Notes: a model not told the origin generated them from the sequence alone. A DNA stretch of 6,257 bases from Verrucomicrobiota bacterium (GCA_018610125.1 JAHEOI010000283.1:1-6257), one strand, 5' to 3'; counted from the first letter of the stretch, positions 1 to 6,029 are shown. A program made the numbers and translations.

Positions 1-1
1 G

Positions 2-973
2 ATTCGCAAGCGAATGTATGAGCTTTTTGCCGAGCATCGGCGCAAGAAAACGGTGGCCAACATCCTGAACAAAGAAGGTTATCGCACTCGAAGAGGCAGC
101 CAATTCACGTCGAAAACCATCGATCGGCTTCTCCGGGACCCGACGGCGAAGGGATGGCATGTCGGGAATTACACGAATCGCGGGACCCCGGAGAAGCCGT
201 GGGCGTACAAGACGGAGGACGAATGGGTTTACACCCAATGTGAACCTATCGTCTCGGAGGAGCTTTGGGATACCTGCAACCAGATCCTCAAAGACATGGA
301 TGAGGCGAAACCGGCGCCGGCGAAGAAGCCGGTCCAACTCTTCGCCGGCCTGGCCTTCTGCGAATGCGGCACTCGGATGTATGTGCCCAGCAATTCGCCC
401 AAATACGTCTGCCGGAATTGCCGCAACAAGATTCCGATCCAGGACCTCGAAGAGGTCTTCTGCGAGCAGCTCAAGAATTACTTTCTATCCCCCGAGGAGA
501 TCCAGAAGCACCTTGAACAAGCCGACGATGTCATTCGAGAAAAGCAGGAGCTGATCAACGTTCAGCAAAAGGAGTTGGAGAAGGTCCATCAGGAGATGGA
601 CAAGGTCTACGGCCTTTACCTCGACGAGCAGATCACGAAGGAAGGATTCGGCAAGCGATACAAGCCCCTCGAGGAACGTCAGAAGCAGCTCGAAGAGAGC
701 ATCCCCCGCCTCGAAGCCGAGATCGACTTCGCCAAGATCAACAAGACCTCAAGCGACGAGATGATCTACGAGGCTCAGACCCTCTTCAACCAATGGTCGA
801 ACTTCGAGCCGGAGGAGAAGCGTCGGATCGTGGAATCCATCACCGATAAGATCACCATCGGCGAGGGTGAGATTAACATAAGTCTCTGCTACTTACCGAC
901 TTCTGAAGAAGTGGCAAAAAGGTGGCGGAAGGGGAGGGATTCGAACCCCCGGAGGGCTTGCGCCCTCGCCTGA
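2..973 (+). CDS. Large serine recombinase (site-specific integrase), 5'-partial, C-terminal part
   Basis: Cuts and rejoins DNA at attachment sites of a mobile element. Only the part after the catalytic resolvase domain is in the window: the frame is open to the left edge, and the codons before the first ATG (position 14) continue the same domain, so that ATG is not the start. Numbering from it, residues 1-105 match the Recombinase DNA-binding domain (LFAEHRRKKTVANILNKEG, then an arginine-rich turn). Residues 110-140 form a zinc ribbon with CxC (C116, C118) and CxxC (C133, C136). Residues 160-245 are a Glu/Lys/Gln-rich coiled coil, typical of large serine integrases. Residues 304-319 are translated from the opposite-strand tRNA-Ser, Trp304 being the complement of the tRNA CCA, so the natural C-terminus was probably set by the pre-integration sequence. 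It is likely the integrase of an island or prophage extending leftwards. The family is clear; the element type is not. Confidence 0.88.
   Translation: MRKRMYELFAEHRRKKTVANILNKEGYRTRRGSQFTSKTIDRLLRDPTAKGWHVGNYTNRGTPEKPWAYKTEDEWVYTQCEPIVSEELWDTCNQILKDMDEAKPAPAKKPVQLFAGLAFCECGTRMYVPSNSPKYVCRNCRNKIPIQDLEEVFCEQLKNYFLSPEEIQKHLEQADDVIREKQELINVQQKELEKVHQEMDKVYGLYLDEQITKEGFGKRYKPLEERQKQLEESIPRLEAEIDFAKINKTSSDEMIYEAQTLFNQWSNFEPEEKRRIVESITDKITIGEGEINISLCYLPTSEEVAKRWRKGRDSNPRRACALA
899..912. repeat. 14-bp palindrome beside the tRNA 3' end
   Basis: ACTTCTGAAGAAGT is a perfect inverted repeat with 6-base arms around a non-palindromic GA centre. It lies 10 bases beyond the tRNA CCA, inside the recombinase frame. 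Serine recombinases act on roughly symmetric sites with an asymmetric central dinucleotide, so this could be part of an attachment site. It could also be a small hairpin ending transcription of either neighbour: on the tRNA strand a run of five T lies between the CCA and the palindrome. Both roles are inferred. Confidence 0.4.
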
Positions 974-1012
974 TTTCGAGTCAGGTGCCTTTGTCCGCTC
1001 AGCCACCCTTCC
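923..1012 (-). tRNA. tRNA-Ser (anticodon CGA)
   Basis: A 90-nt class II tRNA with encoded CCA reads UCG serine codons. Acceptor arms GGAAGGG (1012-1006) and CCCTTCC (933-927) pair perfectly, followed by discriminator G and CCA (925-923). The anticodon arm is CCTGA / CTCGAAA / TCAGG, with anticodon CGA at 978-976. The long variable arm, diagnostic of serine, has a 6-bp stem GAGGGC/GCCCTC closed by GCAA. The T arm is GGGGG-TTCGAAT-CCCTC with one G-U pair. The gene appears intact even though a recombinase reading frame on the other strand ends inside it, which fits an element integrated at its 3' end and restoring it. Confidence 0.96.
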
Positions 1013-1027
1013 GATCGCGACGTTTTC

Positions 1028-1056
1028 ACTTTAACGGGTTTGGGCGGATAAGGCAA
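1028..1056 (-). promoter_or_regulatory. Putative sigma70-type promoter of tRNA-Ser
   Basis: On the minus strand a -35-like TTGCCT (1056-1051) is followed after 17 bases by a -10-like TAAAGT (1033-1028); each matches the consensus at 4 of 6 positions. The expected transcription start, near 1021, would give a leader of about 9 nt before the tRNA. Spacing and position are good, but the call rests only on consensus matching. Confidence 0.45.
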
Positions 1057-1104
1057 GAGGGGAGGTTGTGGCGGAGGAGTCCCATGACGATGAAACATCA
1101 TTCA

Positions 1105-1193
1105 TGATTGGGACGGCGTCCCCGACCTCCCATTTTTCCATGCGAGGTTGAGGGCAAAGGAAAAGTGGGACGTTGCGGACGGCGTCCCTATCA
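1105..1193. repeat. 89-bp imperfect inverted repeat, REPIN/MITE-like
   Basis: Arms 1105-1139 and 1159-1193 pair without gaps at 29 of 35 positions and are separated by 19 bases. Each arm contains a smaller palindrome, GGGACGGCGTCCC at 1110-1122 and GGACGGCGTCC at 1177-1187, and the element ends in TGATTGGGACG / CGTCCCTATCA. Two inverted copies of a palindrome-bearing unit around a short spacer is the architecture of REPINs (paired REP elements) or very small MITEs. It has no coding capacity. No flanking target-site duplication is obvious. Confidence 0.7.
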
Positions 1194-1218
1194 AGGCGGG
1201 GCGGAACGTGAAGGGGAC

Positions 1219-1283
1219 GGTCGGCAAGTGACTGCCGACCCTACCACCGCTGTTGCGGTAGGGACTGCACTCCGCTGCAGTCC
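1219..1283. repeat. Three consecutive hairpins in the intergenic repeat patch
   Basis: GGTCGGCA (1219-1226) pairs with TGCCGACC (1233-1240). CCCTACC (1239-1245) pairs with GGTAGGG (1257-1263), with an inner CCGC/GCGG stem as an alternative. GGACTGCA (1262-1269) pairs with TGCAGTCC (1276-1283). All stems are perfect, and neighbouring hairpins share bases where they meet, so they compete rather than fold independently. No U-run follows that would make a convincing terminator. They look like short dispersed palindromic repeats lying side by side, or one structured untranslated RNA ahead of the downstream gene. Confidence 0.6.
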
Positions 1284-1301
1284 GCTTTTGGACGTCGGGA
1301 C

Positions 1302-1391
1302 CAAAGGAGAAGTGGGAAGGCAAAAGGGAGAACGTCTCTATCAAGGAGGAGGACCTATTTTTAGAACGTCCGGGAGAACGTCCCTATCAGG
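1302..1391. repeat. Diverged partial copies of the inverted-repeat right arm
   Basis: Positions 1302-1317 repeat 1155-1170 with one mismatch (CAAAGGARAAGTGGGA), and the end motif CGTCYCTATCA returns at 1333-1343 and 1379-1389. An 18-base unit beginning GGGAGAACGTC occurs at 1326-1343 and 1372-1389 with one mismatch. This looks like one degraded right half of the element at 1105-1193 followed by a further terminal fragment. There is no credible coding frame. Confidence 0.55.
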
Positions 1392-1459
1392 AAGATAAAA
1401 CTAGGAGGTCAGGGAAAGGGGCCGCTTGAGATCGGCATCAAGAATGGCGACATTGATGT

Positions 1460-2512
1460 ATGGTGGTAGCCGAGCGTGAGATGATCGAGCCGGGAGTCGT
1501 TCGAGGCGAATGGTGGCATCGATTGGCGGATGGCCGCGTCCAGTGCGATCTGTGTCCCCGAGCGTGTCGGCTGAAGGAGGGGCAACGAGGCTTCTGCTTT
1601 GTTCGTCAAGCGCGCGATGGCGCCATGGCCCTTACGAGCTATGGGAGGGCCTCGGGGTTCTGCGTGGATCCGATCGAAAAGAAGCCCTTGAATCACTTCT
1701 ATCCAGGCTCGCGTGTTTTTTCCTTCGGTACCGCCGGCTGCAACCTGGGCTGTCGATTCTGTCAGAACTGGGACATTTCGAAGGCGCGACAGGATGACCG
1801 GCTCAGCGAATGGGCGTCACCGGAAGCGGTAGCGGAGGCCGCAGTCCAATCCGGCTGCCGCAGCCTTGCCTTCACTTACAACGATCCGGTTATCTTTGCG
1901 GAGTATGCGATCGACTGCGCCAAGGCCGCGAGGGCGCGCAACCTCAAGACAGTCGCCGTCACTGCCGGTTATATCGGCGAGGAAGCCCGCCAAGATTTCT
2001 ATTCGCAGATGGATGCGGTGAACGTCGATTTAAAGGCCTTCACCGAGACGTTCTACGGAAAGCTCTGCCTCGCGCACCTTGAGCCGGTGCTGGAGACGTT
2101 GAAGTGGATTAAGCATCAAACGGACGTGTGGCTTGAGATCACCACGCTGCTTATTCCGGGTCAAAACGACTCCGAAGAGGAAGTCGAAAAGCTTTCTCGA
2201 TGGGTTTTCGCCGAGCTTGGGTCGGATGTGCCGCTGCATTTCACTGCGTTCCACCCTGACTTCAAAATGCGGGACACTCCGCCCACTCCTCCGGAAACAC
2301 TGCGCCGGGCGCGACAACAAGCACTTGAGATCGGGCTTTATTATGTCTACACGGGCAACGTGATCGATTCGGCGGGCCAATCGACCTATTGCAGCGGTTG
2401 CGGCGCGGTATTGATCGAGCGCAACTGGTTCCGATTGGGGACTCGGAATCTCGACTCCGGAGGGCGATGCCGATTTTGCCGGACGCCGCTGGCCGGGCAT
2501 TTCTCTTCCTAA
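1460..2512 (+). CDS. amrS: AmmeMemoRadiSam system radical SAM enzyme
   Basis: A cytoplasmic radical S-adenosylmethionine enzyme of the group related to pyruvate-formate-lyase activators; its substrate is not established. The iron-sulfur motif CxxxCxxC is C94, C98 and C101, in the family signature GCNLGCRFCQNWDISKA. An N-terminal cysteine cluster (C29, C32, C36, C46; CDLCPRACRL...GFC) and a C-terminal zinc-ribbon-like set (C311, C314, C337, C340) are also typical. At 350 residues it is normal length. TGA at 1454-1456 prevents extension upstream of ATG 1460; ATG 1481 is an equally possible start, and neither has a clear ribosome site. In many genomes this gene sits beside AMMECR1 and Memo genes, but neither is in the window. 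It runs alone on this strand after a 447-bp repeat-rich gap and overlaps the convergent larA-like gene by 4 bases. Confidence 0.93.
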   Translation: MVVAEREMIEPGVVRGEWWHRLADGRVQCDLCPRACRLKEGQRGFCFVRQARDGAMALTSYGRASGFCVDPIEKKPLNHFYPGSRVFSFGTAGCNLGCRFCQNWDISKARQDDRLSEWASPEAVAEAAVQSGCRSLAFTYNDPVIFAEYAIDCAKAARARNLKTVAVTAGYIGEEARQDFYSQMDAVNVDLKAFTETFYGKLCLAHLEPVLETLKWIKHQTDVWLEITTLLIPGQNDSEEEVEKLSRWVFAELGSDVPLHFTAFHPDFKMRDTPPTPPETLRRARQQALEIGLYYVYTGNVIDSAGQSTYCSGCGAVLIERNWFRLGTRNLDSGGRCRFCRTPLAGHFSS

Positions 2513-3771
2513 GCGAGGTAAGGGATGGTCAACGGGCCTTGGGGAAGGACTGCCACCTGCGCCTCCGGACCCAACCCTTTAAGCCGTTCGCTGACGGTTT
2601 CCGTGATGTTCCGGCATGGAGTCAGGTGAGCCCCATTAAGGATTTCCTCCGAGAGGGAGCTATAAACCTGGACTTCGGCCTTTCGCTGCACGAGGGCTTG
2701 GATCTGGGCTTCCCATTGCTCGGGATGGGAAAATCCCGGGCTGGCAATCATCTTAAGAATCTCTTCAGGGCTGGAGGCCTTGCGAAGGAGCTGGTCGTGG
2801 TAGCTATCGGGGGGGACCCCTTCCCGGCATTCGCTGGCCAGGATGAGGAGTCCGCCTTCTTGGAGAATTCGCGCTCCGGCGCTCATTCCCTTGACCGCTT
2901 GGTAGAGATTTTGGTCCAAGGGATAGCCGCTGTTTGTCGTGACCACAATTTCGTAGGGCGACTTCACCTTTTGCATCGCGGACTTCCGGACGAACTCACA
3001 TCCAACCTCATGGGCCTTGAGCAAATCGCCCGCGAAGACGCCGGTGATCCCTTTCTCCTCATTAAGGCTGACATTCACCAGGAAGCCCGGCCCCACCTGC
3101 AGGGCGGTATCGCGGATCTCTTCCCATAGCTGATTGCCGTGGGTGACCCCGAATGTCGCATTGGGGTGGCCGATATTGGCCGCCCCGTGACTGCTCATAA
3201 CGGTCTCAAGACTGGCGCATCCCGGCATGATCCCCTTTGGTCCACCACTGAAGCCGGCAAAAAAGTGGGGCTCAATGAAGCCGGTTACGATCCGGACGTC
3301 GGCTTCAACGACGTGGCGATTAATCAATGCCGGTCGTCCGTCCCGCATTGTCCCCACCCGGATATGAGCCTCGGGATTTTCCGGCTCGTGATTAATCACC
3401 TGATAGCGCTCGACCACCTCCGGTGTGAGCATCTGTTTGAGCTCCTCTTCCGTGTTCGGGCGATGAGTCCCCAACTGATTGAGCAGGACAATGTTCTCCC
3501 GCGGCACGTCGTGCAAGTATTCCAGGAGCCAAGGGATCAGTCGCTCATTAGGCGTCGCCCGAGTTATATCGGTAAACAGAATGCATACGCGATCCGACGG
3601 CTTGATCCAATCTCGCAACGATGCGGTACCGATAGGTTGATCTAGGGACTGCAAGACCGCGTGCCTCTCGTCCCCGAGCCCGGGCGTACGCGAGGGCTCG
3701 ATGACGGTCGTCCGATCGTCCGGCAATTCCACCGGTAGCCAACCCTCTCCGTATGCGAGATCAACCTTCAT
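2509..3771 (-). CDS. larA: LarA-type nickel-dependent 2-hydroxyacid (lactate) racemase
   Basis: A cytoplasmic enzyme predicted to interconvert stereoisomers of lactate or a related 2-hydroxyacid, using a covalently bound nickel-pincer nucleotide. Numbered from ATG 3771 (420 aa), residues corresponding to those of Lactobacillus plantarum LarA are kept: catalytic histidines in LGTHRPN (H103) and IEPHFFAGFSGG (H169), the cofactor lysine in GGPKGIMPG (K179), the nickel-ligand histidine in SSHGAAN (H195), the arginine in FTDITRATPN and the Gln/Lys of QAVKG. Length is normal. ATG 3771 is preferred because MKVDLAYG aligns with the usual family N-terminus; an in-frame GTG at 3786 would add five residues. 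It follows the squalene-cyclase-like gene on the same strand after a 57-base spacer and may be read through from it. larB, larC and larE, needed to build the cofactor, are not in the window. Substrates differ within the family, so lactate is only the default. Confidence 0.9.
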   Translation of the reverse strand: MKVDLAYGEGWLPVELPDDRTTVIEPSRTPGLGDERHAVLQSLDQPIGTASLRDWIKPSDRVCILFTDITRATPNERLIPWLLEYLHDVPRENIVLLNQLGTHRPNTEEELKQMLTPEVVERYQVINHEPENPEAHIRVGTMRDGRPALINRHVVEADVRIVTGFIEPHFFAGFSGGPKGIMPGCASLETVMSSHGAANIGHPNATFGVTHGNQLWEEIRDTALQVGPGFLVNVSLNEEKGITGVFAGDLLKAHEVGCEFVRKSAMQKVKSPYEIVVTTNSGYPLDQNLYQAVKGMSAGARILQEGGLLILASECREGVPPDSYHDQLLRKASSPEEILKMIASPGFSHPEQWEAQIQALVQRKAEVQVYSSLSEEILNGAHLTPCRNITETVSERLKGLGPEAQVAVLPQGPLTIPYLA

Positions 3772-3789
3772 AACGCTTCGCTTCACTAT

Positions 3790-3819
3790 CGGTTTTTACC
3801 AAAATCCGGGCACATGCCC
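3790..3819 (-). terminator. Weak hairpins in the spacer ahead of larA
   Basis: On the minus strand, GGGCATGTGCCC (3819-3808) can form a short stem and is followed by GGATTTT. The next bases (3808-3790) can form an 8-bp stem with one mismatch, CGG-T4 region against A4-CCG. Neither resembles a strong terminator, so at most partial attenuation between the two genes is suggested. Confidence 0.22.
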
Positions 3820-3828
3820 TTCCGCGGG

Positions 3829-5049
3829 TTATTGCAGGCCTTCGTGGATCATGTCGAGCGATAGGACCACGTACGCCGTTACCAATGCCGGATCATTTTC
3901 CCACCAACGCCCATTGTCATTGACCCAGGAGCCATCCTCCCGCTGCCGGTTAAACAATTCCAGTGCCAACGCCTTTCGCCAATTGACGACGTCACCATCG
4001 GCCGTCTTAAGGCGTTTCAGGCCATAGACTGTCAGCGCCTTGGTCATTGTGTGGTAGTAGTAATAAAGCCCTTCCTGTCCCATTCCGGGATTCTCCTCAA
4101 GCGTGTAGTTCCGCTTGAGCCAATTCAGGACCGCTTGCACACGGGGATCACCGCGGTCAAGGTCGGCATATATATAGCTTAACAGCCCGGCGTAGCTCAT
4201 GCTCCCGTAAGAGCGCAACGCGGTCCTTCCGGAATCGGAATCGAGCGTCATCTTGCCGGCCTTGCTTTCTCCGGGCCGGTAAACAAACCCGCCGCGATTT
4301 TGCGCATCTCCGGAAGCCCACGCTTGCTCGTTGTACTTCGGCAGATTTTGGCAATTCTCGATGAACTGAATGGCGGCGTCCCAGTTCAATTCGGCCGTGT
4401 TGGCACTCTGGCTATCCTGTTTCAGATACCGGCTATGATAAAGGGCCTCCAACGCAAAGAGCGTGTTTGACATGTCCGAATGGTCCGGACTGCTACCATA
4501 TCCGACGCCTCCATCCATCGGATGATCGAGCTTCCCCTGCGTGCCTTTGTCAAACTGCATGTTGACCAAGAATTGCCTGGCTCTACGGATAATGGGGTCG
4601 TATTTTGGATTGTCCGCCGCCAACAGCGCCATCACGCCGATCGCTGTATTGTAATTGAAAAGGGCCGGCTTGTTATAGATCCCGCCGTCGGGCTGGACAC
4701 ACTCCATTAAGTAGTCATACCCCTTATCGATCACCTCATCCGCCGAGTCGCGCTCCTCTTTGTCGGGGTTGCGCTGGAATCCACTCAGCACCAGCGCCGT
4801 GATTGCGGGATGATCCTCGTCCGACCAATAACCGCCCGGTTTTTGATGGGCCTCGAGCCAGCTCAAGCCACGATCGATCGCCCGTTGGACCTCATGACGC
4901 AGTGAGACATTTTCCGTGGAGTTGTTGCCATCCGCCGCGACCGCGGTGGAATGCCAAAACATCAGCCCGCCTGCCAATAGCAACAAAAGCAGCTTGGCGT
5001 TAAACGTCCCTTTCCAAATACCTTGGTTGTTGTGGCTTGTGACACTCAT
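3829..5049 (-). CDS. Secreted prenyltransferase/squalene-oxidase-repeat protein (squalene-cyclase-like alpha/alpha barrel)
   Basis: An exported protein of 406 aa with the alpha/alpha-barrel fold of terpene cyclases and prenyltransferase beta subunits; the family has no established activity. Residues 1-39 are a signal peptide: Lys13/Lys19, a hydrophobic stretch from about 20 to 32, and AVAA before the predicted cleavage site. Glycine/tryptophan turn repeats mark successive helical hairpins: KPGGYWSD (70-77), QPDGGIYN (119-126), MDGGVGYG (178-185), NRGGFVYRP (251-259) and REDGSWVND (370-378). YGSMSYAGL (281-289) and ENPGMGQEGLYYYYHT (319-334) are conserved in secreted PVC-group relatives. The cyclase acid motif DxDD is absent; DSDS at 270-273 lacks the last aspartate. 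It may therefore bind an isoprenoid, glycan or protein rather than cyclise. Its ATG follows the TAA of the YdjY-like gene after one base, implying translational coupling. Confidence 0.85.
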   Translation of the reverse strand: MSVTSHNNQGIWKGTFNAKLLLLLLAGGLMFWHSTAVAADGNNSTENVSLRHEVQRAIDRGLSWLEAHQKPGGYWSDEDHPAITALVLSGFQRNPDKEERDSADEVIDKGYDYLMECVQPDGGIYNKPALFNYNTAIGVMALLAADNPKYDPIIRRARQFLVNMQFDKGTQGKLDHPMDGGVGYGSSPDHSDMSNTLFALEALYHSRYLKQDSQSANTAELNWDAAIQFIENCQNLPKYNEQAWASGDAQNRGGFVYRPGESKAGKMTLDSDSGRTALRSYGSMSYAGLLSYIYADLDRGDPRVQAVLNWLKRNYTLEENPGMGQEGLYYYYHTMTKALTVYGLKRLKTADGDVVNWRKALALELFNRQREDGSWVNDNGRWWENDPALVTAYVVLSLDMIHEGLQ

Positions 5050-5050
5050 T

Positions 5051-5860
5051 TTACTCTTCGTTTCCGGGATCCTGCATTTCGATCATCACACTCACTTCCG
5101 TCTTGCGGGGCGGAACCGCATTTTTGTTCGGGCGCCAAATTTCGTCGTTCGTCCTGTCGGGACGCGAGCTGTTGATCAACGCGTTCGGGTCACTAATGAT
5201 CGCAATGATCGAGCCCTCTCGCTGCGCCATGAAGTGACCGTACAGGAAGCGTGAGCTGTTGTAAATCCATCCCTGCTCCTCCATCACGGCCTCGTCTGCC
5301 TCATTGCGAATCCAATGCTCCAGACGAGCCCGCTTTGTGTCCTCCCCCCACTCCACCCAAACGGTCACTGAATCGCCTGTAAAGGTCCGGGCTTTCGGAT
5401 CGCGAATCTGACCCGCCCGGCTCACACCACCTTTTTTGGCATTCCCATTCCGGGCATTCGTATTCGTGTCGGTATCGGTGTCGTCCTCGGTCTTAGGCTT
5501 TATGATCTCAGCTTCTTTGGCCCCCAAAAGAAGGGCAGCAAGATGGATCGTGTGTGGACGAACCTTGGTGATGAGCAGCGACTCATGGACTTTCCCGGTC
5601 TGATGCACCACCGCGTATTCAATGAGCTCCTCCCGCATATGGAGCGAGGCCGGAAACCGGAGCGTTTTTTCCTTTTTGTTCAGTTCAACCTTCCCCAGGC
5701 GATAGCGGTGCTCGTCAAGCCGCTCCAGAGGAGGCCGCTTTCCTTTTTTCGCATCGGAAGCGCTCTCTTCCGCTTCCTCGCCATGAATGACAAGAGCAGT
5801 GAAAATCACTGCGAGGAGAATAACTCGATACCGATAATTGCCAGCTCTATCAGGCCGCAT
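5051..5860 (-). CDS. Secreted YdjY-domain protein
   Basis: A 269-aa exported protein with a YdjY domain, whose function is unknown. Residues 1-27 look like a signal peptide: Arg10/Arg12, then a hydrophobic core about 13-26, with cleavage near HG-EE. The conserved first half spans about 53-116 and contains EYAVVHQTGKVHESLL (81-96) and HLAALLLGAKEA (106-117). The second half, 160-263, contains VTVWVEW, GWIYNSSRF, GSIIAIISDPNALIN and a closing VSVMIEM strand. Between them, about 124-145, lies a low-complexity Asp/Thr/Asn linker encoded by hexamer-like repeats. No Shine-Dalgarno precedes ATG 5860 and no other nearby start keeps the signal peptide. It is probably the first gene of a unit with the squalene-cyclase-like gene. 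The family call is good; the role is open. Confidence 0.85.
   Translation of the reverse strand: MRPDRAGNYRYRVILLAVIFTALVIHGEEAEESASDAKKGKRPPLERLDEHRYRLGKVELNKKEKTLRFPASLHMREELIEYAVVHQTGKVHESLLITKVRPHTIHLAALLLGAKEAEIIKPKTEDDTDTDTNTNARNGNAKKGGVSRAGQIRDPKARTFTGDSVTVWVEWGEDTKRARLEHWIRNEADEAVMEEQGWIYNSSRFLYGHFMAQREGSIIAIISDPNALINSSRPDRTNDEIWRPNKNAVPPRKTEVSVMIEMQDPGNEE
5456..5490. repeat. Hexamer-like microsatellite inside the ydjY-like gene
   Basis: Degenerate six-base units of the form GTRTCG (GTATTC, GTGTCG, GTATCG, GTGTCG) run in frame and encode alternating Asp-Thr and Asn-Thr on the minus strand. Multiples of three would let the linker change length without breaking the frame. Confidence 0.5.
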
Positions 5861-5889
5861 AATAATAACAGTAGCCGAAGCTTGGCTTT

Positions 5890-5919
5890 TTTAAAAACGT
5901 GTGCCGTGTGCGTGGCCAA
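5890..5919 (-). promoter_or_regulatory. Candidate promoter of the ydjY-like gene
   Basis: On the minus strand TTGGCC (5919-5914) is followed after 18 bases by TTTAAA (5895-5890), each matching sigma70 consensus at 4 of 6 positions. This would give a leader of roughly 20 to 25 nt before ATG 5860. The A/T-rich -10 area is ambiguous and can be shifted by a base or more. Confidence 0.3.
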
Positions 5920-5953
5920 ATTGAGCGGTTTTCTGGCCCTCTGAGCGCCAAAG

Positions 5954-5968
5954 CCCTCACCCTGCCCC
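5954..5968. repeat. Half REP-like motif
   Basis: CCCTCACCCTGCCCC shares its first 14 bases with the left arm of the palindrome at 6185-6228 but has no opposing arm, so it looks like a truncated copy of the same family. Confidence 0.4.
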
Positions 5969-6029
5969 ACTGCCATTAAGTTAGCACATAAAAGATGCAG
6001 TGTTTCTGACAATGTGCGAAAGAAGAGCA

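Noticed and set aside
14..16. ATG 14 as the true start of the recombinase
   Set aside because: The four preceding in-frame codons (Ile-Arg-Lys-Arg) fit the same domain, and a large serine recombinase needs an upstream catalytic domain, so the gene is cut by the window edge.
889..1101. Minus-strand 70-codon frame over the tRNA
   Set aside because: It contains the whole tRNA-Ser and is its spurious translation.
1326..1391. Possible CRISPR-like repeats (18-base unit twice)
   Set aside because: There are only two copies, with diverged flanks, no regular spacers and no cas genes. They match the ends of the nearby inverted repeat instead.
1108..1398. 96-codon frame in the intergenic gap
   Set aside because: It is built entirely from the inverted repeats and their partial copies and its product is low in complexity, so it is not a gene.
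2389..3129. 246-codon plus-strand frame
   Set aside because: It lies almost wholly opposite the larA-like gene, whose conserved active-site motifs fix the minus strand as coding; the plus-strand product resembles nothing known.
4232..4243. DSDS in the squalene-cyclase-like protein as a cyclase DxDD acid motif
   Set aside because: The fourth aspartate is missing and the surrounding residues do not match the catalytic motif of class II terpene cyclases.
5543..5944. 133-codon plus-strand frame
   Set aside because: It is opposite the ydjY-like gene, which has a recognisable domain and signal peptide.
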